From Desulfuromonadales bacterium (GTDB lineage: Bacteria; Desulfobacterota; Desulfuromonadia; Desulfuromonadales; BM103): a stretch of DNA of 24,787 nucleotides. The notes beneath the pieces are model-generated. The model saw nothing but the letters and a program-made list of their open reading frames with translations, made no database searches and was not told the DNA's origin. Every line of letters starts with the position of its first letter. Within the stretch, counting starts at the first letter, position 1. Of this stretch, positions 14,125 through 22,233 are shown piece by piece. A program made the position numbers and the translations under genes. The stretch is taken from NCBI GenBank assembly GCA_030640215.1, contig DAOWJU010000016.1, positions 1-24,787 on the forward strand. The letters run 5' to 3'.

Positions 14125-15687
14125 TCACTCTTCATTGTCATCATCTTCGAACAGGCTTTCCATAGAGTCCTTATCCTCAGCCTCTTCGTCTGCAAAGAGG
14201 TCGTCCATATCTTCGCCATCCCCTTCTATTTCCTGGCCGGTCTGATTGTGTTCTGCCGTTGATGGTGGCTCGGGGTTAAGCATCTTCTGGATGGCCTCGC
14301 GTAACTTGCTCTCCGAATCAAGCATGAACTGAGCGCTGGTGACGACGTGTTCGCCTTCAAGCAATCCCTGGACAATTTCGATATCCCCAGCTTCGTTCTG
14401 TGCCCCGGTTTTGACTTGACGAGGTTCAAATTTACCCTCACCAAGAGCAACAAAAACGGTCTGTTTTTCGCCTGAATGCAAAACGGCCTCAACGGGGATT
14501 GTCAGTGCATTCTCAACCGGGTTTGTTGCGATCCGAACATTGACATACATATCAGGCTTCAGAGTGAAATCAGGGTTGTCGATATCGAAACGCGCCTTGA
14601 TTGTGCGAGTTTTTGGCTCGACAAAGGGGTAGATATAGCTGACTTCACTCTCAATCGGATCACTGCCAACATACGGCAAGATGATTTTCGCTTTCTGGCC
14701 GACCTTGACCCAAGGCATCTCATACTCGTAAATATCAGCATAAACCCAGACTTTCGAGATATCAGAGATCATCAACAATTCCAGACCGCTCTTGATAAAC
14801 TGGCCCTCGCGGACCATTTTCATCGAGACAATACCGTCGTAAGGCGCATAAAGCGTCAGAGTTTTGGCGACCACGCCACTCTTTTCCAGCTTGGTAATCT
14901 GACGGTTGCTGATATCCCAGAGTTTAAGCCGCCTCCTGGAGGCATCGAGTAGACGCTTGGCACCATCGGCAATTGATGGGAATGGTGATTCGGCAAGGGT
15001 TTCACTGTTATTGCGCGCCAGCAGGAATTCCTCCTGGGCACTGACCAGGGCCGGGCTGTAGATCTCCAGCAAGGCTGAGCCCTTTTTGACAAATTGACCG
15101 GTTTCATTGACATAGAGGCGTTCGACCCAACCATCGACCTTACTGTTAACGGAAAACTGTTTTGGCTCCTCGTAACCGACCAGACCAACAGTGCGAACCG
15201 TGCGACTCAGATCTTTTCGTGTGACGAGCGCCATACGGACGCCCATATTCTGCGAGGTCACAGGATCAATAGAAATGATCGAGCCAGTAGCGGCCTCGTC
15301 TTCATAAACTGGAACCAGATCCATGCCCATGGGCGACTTGCCCGGCTCATCGCGAATAAAGGTCGGGTCCATCGGCGCCACCCAGTACTTGATCACACGC
15401 TCACCGGCTGGCGTGGATGAAGTTTCTGTACCCCCTGATTTTAAAGGCAGCAGATCCATATTACAGATGGGGCAAAGTCCGGGCTCATCGACAATAATCA
15501 TGGGATGCATACCGCAGGTATATTGCTGGGCCGCTGGCTCGGCAGCCTCAGCGGAATCCGGTGCTGCCAATTTGGCAACAGTGTCCAGATTGCTGTTGCT
15601 GGTGCCGGTTGCGACCAGGCTTAGAGCCAGGCTGGCGGCGATGCCGACCAGGGCAATGATGAAGATTGAACGTTTTTTTGTGCTCAT
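14125..15687 (-). CDS. cusB: Membrane-fusion (periplasmic adaptor) protein with heavy-metal-binding domain, CusB-type
   Basis: The adaptor links pump and channel and hands metal to the pump. It has 520 residues. Residues 8-28 form an uncleaved anchor or signal peptide. Residues 55-83 carry a heavy-metal-binding domain (YTCGMHPMIIVDEPGLCPIC, with Cys58, Met60, His61, Cys72, Cys75), and residues 100-128 a second, degenerate copy in which the cysteines are lost but methionines remain (KYWVAPMDPTFIRDEPGKSP, then MGMDLVPVY). Barrel, lipoyl and hairpin segments follow (GWVERLYVNETGQFVKKGSA, EIYSPALVSAQEEFLLARN, ADIYEYEMPWVKVGQKAKI). The C-terminus ends in an acidic tail of about 35 residues, unusual for the family and perhaps metal-attracting. 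GAGGA precedes the ATG. The gene follows the channel gene by 53 bp. Confidence 0.93.
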   Translation of the reverse strand: MSTKKRSIFIIALVGIAASLALSLVATGTSNSNLDTVAKLAAPDSAEAAEPAAQQYTCGMHPMIIVDEPGLCPICNMDLLPLKSGGTETSSTPAGERVIKYWVAPMDPTFIRDEPGKSPMGMDLVPVYEDEAATGSIISIDPVTSQNMGVRMALVTRKDLSRTVRTVGLVGYEEPKQFSVNSKVDGWVERLYVNETGQFVKKGSALLEIYSPALVSAQEEFLLARNNSETLAESPFPSIADGAKRLLDASRRRLKLWDISNRQITKLEKSGVVAKTLTLYAPYDGIVSMKMVREGQFIKSGLELLMISDISKVWVYADIYEYEMPWVKVGQKAKIILPYVGSDPIESEVSYIYPFVEPKTRTIKARFDIDNPDFTLKPDMYVNVRIATNPVENALTIPVEAVLHSGEKQTVFVALGEGKFEPRQVKTGAQNEAGDIEIVQGLLEGEHVVTSAQFMLDSESKLREAIQKMLNPEPPSTAEHNQTGQEIEGDGEDMDDLFADEEAEDKDSMESLFEDDDNEE

Positions 15688-15740
15688 ATTGTCCTCGAGT
15701 ACCGGTGCATGAAAGCTTGTTCGGTCAATTTAAATGAGTT

Positions 15741-17057
15741 CTATTCAGTAAACGTTAACGGCGATCCAATAAGAGGCAGCGTTGACTCAGCCTCCAACCA
15801 GGCCAGACTGCGCATATATTCAGAACTGATACGGTAATACTCCATCTCGGCTTGATAGGTTGTCATCAGGGCATCAAGCAGGCTGATAAAGGCAACCTTG
15901 CCGACCTGGTAAGAACCAAGAGCGGCCTGGAAGCTCTGGCTGGTCTGGGGAATGATCCCCTTCTTGTAGAGTTCGGCTTGCTGATGAGTTTCCTCCATGC
16001 GGGCGTAGGCATTCTGAATAGACTCTGTGACGCTGTTTCGAAAATCATCTGACTGGCGCTCGGCCATACGTATAGCTGCCGCCGCTTCCGATGCCGCCGC
16101 CCGCCTCTTTTCCCGGTAGATCGGCAGAGTGAAGCTGACACCAGCACTGACGAAATCGGTGCCGCCATCGGCCAGATCGTTGTCACGGAAGCGCCAACTG
16201 GCCCAGAGCGTCATATCAGGATAATCATCGAGCTCCGCCAGTTTCTGTTGAAAGCGATAACGTTTGATCAAGGACTGATAAGCAGAGTTCAGGGGCCGAT
16301 TTTCAGTGCTGGCCAGCTGGAAAGCTTCCAGGCTCTTCTCAATGGCAACCAGTTCAAGCTCTTCTGGAGAGTCATAAGTCCCGCCAGATGGACGGTTCAA
16401 CAAACGATTCAGCTCAGACTGCACAACAGAACGCTGTTGGCGCAAAGTCATTAAACGCTCCATGAGTCGGGATCTTTGCACATGGGCTTTAAGTACATCC
16501 TGCTGCAACCCCAAGCCGGTCTCATAGCGAACTTCTGTGAGACGGATGATGTCATTAACCAGAGTCAGATTGCGTTCAGTGACGGCAATCGCCCGTTCCT
16601 TGGAATATAGGCGATACCAGGCATCTTTTACCTTGCGGGCAACCTGAAAATGCTTGTCCTGGTAAACCGCCTCAAACCAGCGGGCCTGCTCATTGGCGAG
16701 AGCAGAGCGATTCGCCAGTTTGCCCGGGAACGGAAACGCTTGTGCCAGCTTAACCTCATTGCCGGTCATTGCCGTCTCATCACTTGCAAAGTTGTCGTTG
16801 GGGTAATTGGACAGAGCTAAGGAAAGAACCGGGTCCTTTAGGCTTCCGACCTGTGGTGACTTGTATGTGGATTGCTCCCAGCGGGCTTTAGCCACTGCCA
16901 GGTCAGAGTTGTTCAATAAGGCCTCGTTGACCAGTTGATCAAGATCTTCTGCATAGAGTGGGCTGGCCAACAGGCACAACCCGACAAGCAGACACAGCGC
17001 GGCAAACAGGATCTTGACAACCCGTTTACTCTTTAGAAATAGCGATCTACAAATCAT
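15741..17057 (-). CDS. cusC: TolC-family outer-membrane efflux channel, CusC-type
   Basis: The 438-residue protein forms the trimeric channel of the metal efflux complex. A signal peptide ends in LLASPLYA; no lipobox cysteine follows it, unlike E. coli CusC. Two outer-membrane-efflux repeats are visible at about residues 42-220 and 250-430: each starts with a long amphipathic helix (LVNEALLNNSDLAVAKARWE; LNSAYQSLIKRYRFQQKLAE) and includes a FPFPGKLANRSALA or SFTLPIYREKRRAA strand motif. The YETGLGLQQDVLKAHVQRSR segment is characteristic. AAGGA lies 8 bases before the ATG. It is the first gene of the operon, with an unusually repeat-rich upstream region. Confidence 0.92.
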   Translation of the reverse strand: MICRSLFLKSKRVVKILFAALCLLVGLCLLASPLYAEDLDQLVNEALLNNSDLAVAKARWEQSTYKSPQVGSLKDPVLSLALSNYPNDNFASDETAMTGNEVKLAQAFPFPGKLANRSALANEQARWFEAVYQDKHFQVARKVKDAWYRLYSKERAIAVTERNLTLVNDIIRLTEVRYETGLGLQQDVLKAHVQRSRLMERLMTLRQQRSVVQSELNRLLNRPSGGTYDSPEELELVAIEKSLEAFQLASTENRPLNSAYQSLIKRYRFQQKLAELDDYPDMTLWASWRFRDNDLADGGTDFVSAGVSFTLPIYREKRRAAASEAAAAIRMAERQSDDFRNSVTESIQNAYARMEETHQQAELYKKGIIPQTSQSFQAALGSYQVGKVAFISLLDALMTTYQAEMEYYRISSEYMRSLAWLEAESTLPLIGSPLTFTE

Positions 17058-17072
17058 ATCTTTATCCTTAAA

Positions 17073-17112
17073 TACAAAATTTCATCAATACCATTACAAA
17101 ATTTCATCAATA
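17073..17112 (-). promoter_or_regulatory. Two exact 18-bp direct repeats upstream of the efflux operon
   Basis: TACAAAATTTCATCAATA occurs at 17073-17090 and again at 17095-17112, a 22-bp period (about two helical turns), 16-55 bp before the channel ATG. The copies are identical. This spacing fits binding of a regulator on one DNA face, for example a response regulator, or a leader element if transcription starts upstream. Confidence 0.5.
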
Positions 17113-17116
17113 ACAG

Positions 17117-17132
17117 TACACGGACCGTGCCA
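17117..17132 (-). promoter_or_regulatory. Perfect dyad and weak sigma54-like -24 element
   Basis: CACGG-A-CCGTG (17119-17129) is a perfect dyad. On the minus strand the overlapping text is TGGCACG-GTCC-GTGT: a perfect sigma54 -24 element but a poor -12 element (2 of 4). Either reading, operator or promoter, is tentative. Confidence 0.28.
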
Positions 17133-17195
17133 TAAGGATAAGTAGCTGTTATTTATGGGTATATAAAAGAATAAAAGAGAAGAGAAGCCGGAACA

Positions 17196-17209
17196 GTAGA
17201 ATATTCTAC
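17196..17209. promoter_or_regulatory. Perfect 14-bp palindrome, candidate operator of the efflux operon
   Basis: GTAGAATATTCTAC is perfectly self-complementary and lies 139 bp upstream of the channel ATG, far from the preceding stop at 17308. The remainder of 17210-17307 is a purine-rich tract (mostly A and G on the plus strand) with no gene. Confidence 0.42.
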
Positions 17210-17307
17210 AGGAAAATGGGGATTATTCGACGATGTATCAGAAGAGAAAAGGGAAAAGAGAAAAGTAAAAAGTAAGAGCTAATAAAGAAGGGGCCAAAGC
17301 GAACAAA

Positions 17308-18084
17308 CTATGGATTGGACGGAGTCACCACATAACTATTCTCGTCAATCTTGAAAAGAACACTATCGGGTCGAATTGCAACGACGATAGCAGAGTCGAC
17401 ATGAGTACCTAACATTACCGGAAGATCGTTTACCACGGCCATGCTGTTAGCACTATCTTCATTGTGGTAGATTTCTGTGACAACCAAAGAGACCCCTTCG
17501 GGAAGCACAGAGGACGCCGTCAGCGCAGCCTCAACAACTGCGATCTTTACTGGCTTTTGAATGGGCTCTGAAGTTTTCTCGACAGTCATTGGAATTTTAG
17601 CAACACTCTGTATTTTTTCAGGAGCCATGGAGAAAGGCTTTGACGTAACTTTCTTGTCACGCTCTGGGATGGTGACTGGTTCTTGCTGCAAGCTTACAAC
17701 AGACGTCTTGGTGGCGTCAGTCGGACTTTTGCGACTTTGATCGGCGATCTTGGCTTGTGGAGAAACGCTGACAGTAGCAACCGACGCAACTACTTTTGTT
17801 TCGACAAATACGGTTTCTACCGGTGTTGCGACAGGTTGAGCTTTTGAGACGGGTGGAATTTTTACGACAGGATGATCTTTTGCAAAGGGCGCACTCTCTT
17901 TTGAAGCTAACAGGAAAAGCGGGGCTATGACCACAGCACCAAGGGCAATACCGATCAACAAGGGCAGATACGGCTTTGACTTAACAGGAGTAAGTCCCTG
18001 ATCTAAACGCAAATCAGGGGCAGCATGCTGATCAACTCGTTTTTCTTCGCCAATTTTCCTCAGGGCTTTAAGTATAGAACTCAT
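17308..18084 (-). CDS. gspB: GspB-like general secretion pathway protein
   Basis: From the ATG at 18084 the protein has 258 residues. The opening MSSILKALRKIGEEKR is the cytoplasmic signature shared by GspB/ExeB-type proteins. One membrane helix follows at about 39-60 (LPLLIGIALGAVVIAPLFLL), then a long low-complexity periplasmic stretch rich in Pro, Val, Lys and Ser, and a C-terminal domain from about 200 (EGVSLVVTEIYHNEDSANSM, VVNDLPVMLGTHVD, VLFKIDENSYVV) that matches the GspB C-terminal domain layout. Known GspB works with GspA to fit the type II secretin through peptidoglycan. It follows the GspA-like gene by 45 bp. A TTG at 18114 is an alternative start but lacks support. Confidence 0.82.
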   Translation of the reverse strand: MSSILKALRKIGEEKRVDQHAAPDLRLDQGLTPVKSKPYLPLLIGIALGAVVIAPLFLLASKESAPFAKDHPVVKIPPVSKAQPVATPVETVFVETKVVASVATVSVSPQAKIADQSRKSPTDATKTSVVSLQQEPVTIPERDKKVTSKPFSMAPEKIQSVAKIPMTVEKTSEPIQKPVKIAVVEAALTASSVLPEGVSLVVTEIYHNEDSANSMAVVNDLPVMLGTHVDSAIVVAIRPDSVLFKIDENSYVVTPSNP

Positions 18085-18129
18085 GTGAACTGTTCCCGGC
18101 CTTTTGTCAGACAATCAATAGGTTACGCT

Positions 18130-19818
18130 TTAGAAGAGCCGGGGCATATTGTAAGCACCGGCTACCTGGTAGAGCAGGATAAGGGTGCGTGGACCGACCA
18201 GACCATCTACGACCAAATCGTGTTTACGCTGAAACGTCTTGGTACATTTGATGCTGGATGCATCGTAGCGACCGCTGGTCGGGACGTCTGTACAACCTGC
18301 CAAGCCAAGTAAAAATTGCAGTCTGCGAACACTCTCACCACGCACGCCCGGCACAGCCACGTAGCTGATCGAAGCAAAGTCGACCCAGGGTAAAAGAGCC
18401 ATATGTACGCCGAGACCCTCAAGATCAGTCGTGCTCAGCACCTCACGCCCCTGATAAGCCGGTGCAACTTTCCATTTGTCAGGAGCGGCCTGCTCAAGAA
18501 CAGCCAGATAGCCGCCACCCTGCTTTTCGGATAAGGGCAAAAGAAGCGGTACGTTGAATTTACGCAAATCACCAAAAGTGCCCGCGAGATGGGCAAGCTT
18601 AAATCCACGTGCACCAAATTCGCGATCAAAATCGAAGCTGGCAGAGCGGGTGTCACTACTCAGCAGGGGAGTTCCCCAGAGTGAGAAAACAGCATTACAG
18701 CTTGCAAGCAAGCTATCAACAGCAGGAGGAACAGAGACTGAAGGAGCTTCCTGAGAAGAGGTCTGCTGGCCCACGGCGGATTTGCCCTCGGCGGATTGAC
18801 CAGCGTTTGTTTGACCCATGGTGGTTTGACCCATGGCGGATTGACCAGCGACTGGCGACACTGCTTTTTCCGTTTGTACAACAGCCATCTCTACAGTTTG
18901 ATCAGCAAAGGGACTCAACCAGAAGACTCCTGCGGCTAAAACCAACAGGGTTACTGCTAGCGCAGCCATCGTTCTCCATGGTAGTTGACCAGATCCTGAG
19001 GCACCCTCCCCCATTCCAGCCAGCTCAGCCACAGCCTGTTTGACATCGCGTCGTGAGACAATTCCGCGTTCTTCAGAATAGGCTGTTAAGAGCGCGCGAT
19101 CACAGATCAGGTTCGTTCTTCGAGGTATCCCCCCGGAGCATTGAAATACACGACGGAGGGCCTGAGAGGAAAAAACATTACCATCAGGACGCCCGGCTAT
19201 ATTCAAACGGTGCAGGATATATGAGCTGGTCTCTTCACGGTTCAAAGGACGCAATTGATAGCGCACGGCAATGCGCTGATTAAGCTGTCGCAGACTATGA
19301 TCACATAAATGATGTCGTAATTCCGGTTGGCCAACCAGGATGATCTGGATCAGTTTGTCTTCTTCTGTCTCCAGATTCGAGAGAAGACGTATCTGCTCAA
19401 GGACTTCACCAGAGAGGTTTTGGGCTTCATCAATGACCAGGATGGGGGTTCTCCCCGCCTGGTTTTCAGTCAGGAGAAATTCGTTGAGGGCGTGAATCAG
19501 GTCAGGACTGCTGAGTCCATCGTCGGCAACACCGAATTCCCGGTTGATATTACGCAGGAGCTCAAAGGCGGTCAGCTTGGGGTTGAAAATGAACGCAACC
19601 CGATATTTGTTTTCGTCCAGGTGAGAAAGCAGGGTACGGAGAATTGTAGTCTTGCCCGTGCCGACCTCACCAGTCACCTCAACAAAACCAGCCCGACTTT
19701 CGATCCCATAAATCAGGTGTGCGTAAACTTCGTTATGGGTTTTACTCAGGAAGAGAAAGCGAGGATTCGGGGTCAATGAAAAAGGTTTTTCTTTTAAAGC
19801 GAAAAAAGATTCGTACAT
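18130..19818 (-). CDS. gspA: GspA/ExeA-like AAA ATPase with C-terminal peptidoglycan-binding domain
   Basis: The 562-residue protein begins MYESFFALKEKPFSLTPNPR, typical of ExeA-type ATPases. The cytoplasmic ATPase domain has Walker A GEVGTGKT (50-57) and Walker B ILVIDEAQ (126-133), plus the sensor-like ILVGQPELR. A membrane helix lies at 283-302. Residues 324-351 are five-residue repeats of the type GQSAM/GQTTM. Residues about 370-475 resemble the C39-peptidase-like domain found in this family (FSLWGTPL, LAGTFGDLRKFNVPLLLPLS), followed by a peptidoglycan-binding domain (VRRLQFLLG...TFQRKHDLVVDGLVGPRTL). It probably remodels or threads peptidoglycan for secretin assembly with GspB. GGGGGA lies 10 bases before the ATG. 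No other gsp genes are nearby. Confidence 0.9.
   Translation of the reverse strand: MYESFFALKEKPFSLTPNPRFLFLSKTHNEVYAHLIYGIESRAGFVEVTGEVGTGKTTILRTLLSHLDENKYRVAFIFNPKLTAFELLRNINREFGVADDGLSSPDLIHALNEFLLTENQAGRTPILVIDEAQNLSGEVLEQIRLLSNLETEEDKLIQIILVGQPELRHHLCDHSLRQLNQRIAVRYQLRPLNREETSSYILHRLNIAGRPDGNVFSSQALRRVFQCSGGIPRRTNLICDRALLTAYSEERGIVSRRDVKQAVAELAGMGEGASGSGQLPWRTMAALAVTLLVLAAGVFWLSPFADQTVEMAVVQTEKAVSPVAGQSAMGQTTMGQTNAGQSAEGKSAVGQQTSSQEAPSVSVPPAVDSLLASCNAVFSLWGTPLLSSDTRSASFDFDREFGARGFKLAHLAGTFGDLRKFNVPLLLPLSEKQGGGYLAVLEQAAPDKWKVAPAYQGREVLSTTDLEGLGVHMALLPWVDFASISYVAVPGVRGESVRRLQFLLGLAGCTDVPTSGRYDASSIKCTKTFQRKHDLVVDGLVGPRTLILLYQVAGAYNMPRLF
18776..18850 (-). repeat. Five tandem 15-bp units in the gspA linker
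   Basis: The units start at 18776, 18791, 18806, 18821 and 18836 (pattern GCGGATTGACCAGCG / GTGGTTTGACCCATG). They encode the Gly-Gln-Ser/Thr repeats just outside the membrane helix and stay in frame. Confidence 0.8.
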
Positions 19819-20031
19819 TGATTGGCCATCCCCCGAAAAAACTTCACGTTACAAAGCGGAAAAAGGTATTTATTTCCATAGATTGAACAATTTTGCAAGC
19901 TTTTCCTTACTTAACAAGGGCATATCCACCAAGCCGAGCAGGCCGTGAAACAGAACTTTAATGTGTTATTATTCACGATGAAAGCCAGTAGTGTCCGGTT
20001 AGGTTCTTACTGATGTGCCCACAGTACCAGA

Positions 20032-20050
20032 CCCCCTTTTCCAAAGAGGG
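20032..20050 (+). repeat. Hairpin in the glucan phosphorylase leader
   Basis: CCCCCTTT-TCC-AAAGAGGG pairs at 7 of 8 positions; the surrounding text (through GAGGGTGATTTGA, to about 20066) resembles dispersed CCCCCTTT...AAAGGGGG repeats of proteobacteria. The rest of the 19819-20104 gap holds no gene. A TAGTGTCCGGTTAGG string at 19988-20002 is discussed in the findings. Confidence 0.4.
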
Positions 20051-20104
20051 ATTGAGGGTGATTTGATTGAGAGATGAGAATCCTTAAATTTCGAGGTTAA
20101 CTGA

Positions 20105-21817
20105 GTGAGCGACTGGAGACGGTATACCGAGATTCCGCGGATCGCCTATTTTTCCATGGAAATCGGCTTGATGACCGAGATCCCCACCTACAGCGGCGGA
20201 CTTGGCATACTCGCTGGCGACACAATCAGGAGCGCTGCCGACCTGAAGCTTCCCCTTGTAGCTGTCACCCTGATCAGTCGTAAGGGGTACTTCCGTCAGA
20301 CGTTCAATGCCGAAGGCTGGCAACAAGAAAGTTCTGTCGACTGGAAGCCTGAGGATTTACTTGAACTACTGCCCGGTAAGGCTCTGGTTACCATTGAGAA
20401 TCGCGACGTCAAGGTACAAGCCTGGATGTACCAGGTCAAAAGTCCGACCGGAGGCGAACTGCCTGTTCTCTTCCTTGACACCGATATACCGGGCAACCTT
20501 CCAGAAGATCGAAAGATTACCGACCATCTCTACGGCGGCGGCGAGGACTATCGGTTGAAGCAGGAGATCGTGCTTGGCATCGGCGGCGCGCGTTTGTTGC
20601 AGATACTTGGTTTTCAACTTCGCAAATACCATCTGAACGAAGGGCACGCCAGCCTGCTGACCCTGGAGCTGCTCAACAACCACCACCGCCCCGTAGAAGA
20701 CACATGGGATGAACACGACTCGTGGGACACGTCCTGGGTCCGGAGTGTGTGTATCTTTACCACCCACACACCGGTGGAGGCTGGCCATGACCGTTTTCCT
20801 TACGACCTGGTAGAGCGCATCATGGGGGACGTGATCCCCTTGAAGCTGCTTAAAGAACTTGGCGGCGAAGATGAGCTCAACATGACCACGTTGGCCCTGA
20901 ACATGTCACATTTCGTCAACGGTGTTGCCAAGAAACATGGTGATGTCTCACAGGCCCTCTTTCCTGGCTTTGAAGTTCATGCCATCACCAACGGCATTCA
21001 TCCGTTCACCTGGGCATCGCCATATTTGATAACTCTTTATGACAAGTACTTGCCAGGCTGGGCGAACGAACCGGAACTGCTGGTCAGGGTTGATAACATC
21101 CCGGATCAGGAGATTTATGACGCCCACGCCGGAGCCAAGGCCTATCTATTCCAGTATATTGAGGAAAAGACCGGAACAAGACTCGACCCGGAAGTCCTCA
21201 CCATCGGCTTTGCCCGACGTGCAACAGCGTACAAACGGGCCAATATGATCTTCACAGACCCACAGAGATTACTAAAGATAGGCGCTGGCAAGTTACAGCT
21301 GGTCTTTTCTGGCAAGGCACACCCGCACGACGATTATGGCAAGGAAATGATTCTGCAGATTCTCCAGCAGGCTGATTTTTTTGGCGACAAGTTGAAGATT
21401 GTGTACCTTCCGAACTACGACATGGAACTGGCGAGCCGCCTGATCCCCGGTGTAGATGTCTGGCTGAATAATCCCTTGCGTCCGCTCGAAGCCTCGGGGA
21501 CCAGCGGCATGAAGGCAGCGCTGAACGGCGTACCAAATTTCAGTGTACTGGATGGCTGGTGGATTGAAGGTCACATCGAAGGAGTGACCGGCTGGTCAAT
21601 CGGTCCGCCGCCAACGGAAACAACAGCGACCGTCAACAATTCTGACGAAGACGTCAAAGATCTTTACAAAAAGCTGGAAGAAACGATTATCCCCCTCTAT
21701 TACAATGACCGCGCAGGCTGGATCAAGCTGACAAAAAACGCGATTGGCAAAAATGCTTATTATTTCAACACACATGTCATGATGCGTCGCTATGTGACCG
21801 AGGCTTACCTACAGTAA
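20105..21817 (+). CDS. glgP: Alpha-glucan (glycogen/maltodextrin) phosphorylase, short form (GT35)
   Basis: The enzyme releases glucose-1-phosphate from alpha-1,4-glucans using pyridoxal phosphate. The 570-residue protein has the family blocks RIAYFSMEIGLMTEIPTYSG (12-31), LGILAGDTIRSAADL, YHLNEGHASLL, TTHTPVEAGHD, THGIHPFTW-type AITNGIHPFTWASPYL, GFARRATAYKRANM, and EASGTSGMKAALNG, in which Lys470 is the PLP lysine. It belongs to the compact bacterial/archaeal type and lacks both the ~800-residue animal/E. coli length and the DUF3417 N-terminus seen in some relatives. The start is GTG at 20105, chosen because GAGG lies 8 bases upstream and the core motif begins soon after. It stands alone; no other glycogen genes are in the window. 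Confidence 0.93.
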   Translation: MSDWRRYTEIPRIAYFSMEIGLMTEIPTYSGGLGILAGDTIRSAADLKLPLVAVTLISRKGYFRQTFNAEGWQQESSVDWKPEDLLELLPGKALVTIENRDVKVQAWMYQVKSPTGGELPVLFLDTDIPGNLPEDRKITDHLYGGGEDYRLKQEIVLGIGGARLLQILGFQLRKYHLNEGHASLLTLELLNNHHRPVEDTWDEHDSWDTSWVRSVCIFTTHTPVEAGHDRFPYDLVERIMGDVIPLKLLKELGGEDELNMTTLALNMSHFVNGVAKKHGDVSQALFPGFEVHAITNGIHPFTWASPYLITLYDKYLPGWANEPELLVRVDNIPDQEIYDAHAGAKAYLFQYIEEKTGTRLDPEVLTIGFARRATAYKRANMIFTDPQRLLKIGAGKLQLVFSGKAHPHDDYGKEMILQILQQADFFGDKLKIVYLPNYDMELASRLIPGVDVWLNNPLRPLEASGTSGMKAALNGVPNFSVLDGWWIEGHIEGVTGWSIGPPPTETTATVNNSDEDVKDLYKKLEETIIPLYYNDRAGWIKLTKNAIGKNAYYFNTHVMMRRYVTEAYLQ

Positions 21818-21892
21818 CTGTGAGTCGGAAAGCGATATCAGAGCCGACCCGCCGTTATTTCACACAGAAAGTTCCGTCATCAGACGAATCAA

Positions 21893-22108
21893 CTATTCGC
21901 TATCCACGATACCAGGAACCCGGCGTCCGGTTGGCATCAGATTTGAGTCTGGTTGACTTCCGTGCTCCTTGTACTGCTCCAGTCTTTTACAGACATCCTG
22001 AAAATCCCCACGACAATAGAGACTTACAAAATCATCCCAGTGCGGTTTGACCTGGGCAACGTAGCGTAAAACAAATTCACATTTTGGCAGATGCTTGCAT
22101 TCTTTCAT
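21893..22108 (-). CDS. Small four-cysteine protein, 71 residues
   Basis: A strong ribosome site (GAGGATAAAATT before the ATG at 22108) supports this gene. Cysteines at 4, 10, 32 and 40 (ECKHLPKCEF; YCRGDFQDVC) could bind an iron-sulfur cluster or zinc. The C-terminus has PDSNLMPTGRRVP. I recall short bacterial proteins with the same shape, opening with C-x(5)-C, then YC-x-G, a later C-x-R and a P...P-x-G end, but their function is unknown to me. There is no signal peptide, so it is probably cytoplasmic. It converges with the phosphorylase gene (75 bp between stops) and is divergent from the mltF-like gene, 125 bp away. A 15-bp inverted repeat precedes its ribosome site. Confidence 0.75.
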   Translation of the reverse strand: MKECKHLPKCEFVLRYVAQVKPHWDDFVSLYCRGDFQDVCKRLEQYKEHGSQPDSNLMPTGRRVPGIVDSE

Positions 22109-22125
22109 AATTTTATCCTCAGACA

Positions 22126-22140
22126 GTTAAATGATTTAAC
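22126..22140. promoter_or_regulatory. Inverted repeat ahead of the four-cysteine protein gene
   Basis: GTTAAAT-G-ATTTAAC, perfect 7-bp arms about a single base, lies 17 bp upstream of the ATG at 22108 in the divergent region with mltF. It is a candidate operator. No clear promoter was found in 22141-22233. Confidence 0.38.
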
Positions 22141-22233
22141 AAACCATATATTCGGAAAGCAATATTCGTTCCAACAACATCAATCAACATATTCAGATCT
22201 TCTCCAGACAGCAAAAGGTGGTAAGTTGTATAG

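Noticed and set aside
17073..17112. CRISPR-like array from the two 18-bp repeats
   Set aside because: There are only two short copies with a 4-base gap and no cas genes; a regulator-binding direct repeat fits better.
19327..19779. 150-residue plus-strand frame opposite gspA
   Set aside because: It lies opposite the conserved ATPase domain with no start signal and no family resemblance.
21827..21851. GTCGG...CCGAC as terminator of the phosphorylase gene
   Set aside because: The arms are only 5 bp with a 15-base loop and no U-tract.
21820..22050. 76-residue plus-strand frame just after the phosphorylase gene
   Set aside because: It overlaps the better supported minus-strand four-cysteine gene and has no ribosome site; its composition is that of a shadow frame.
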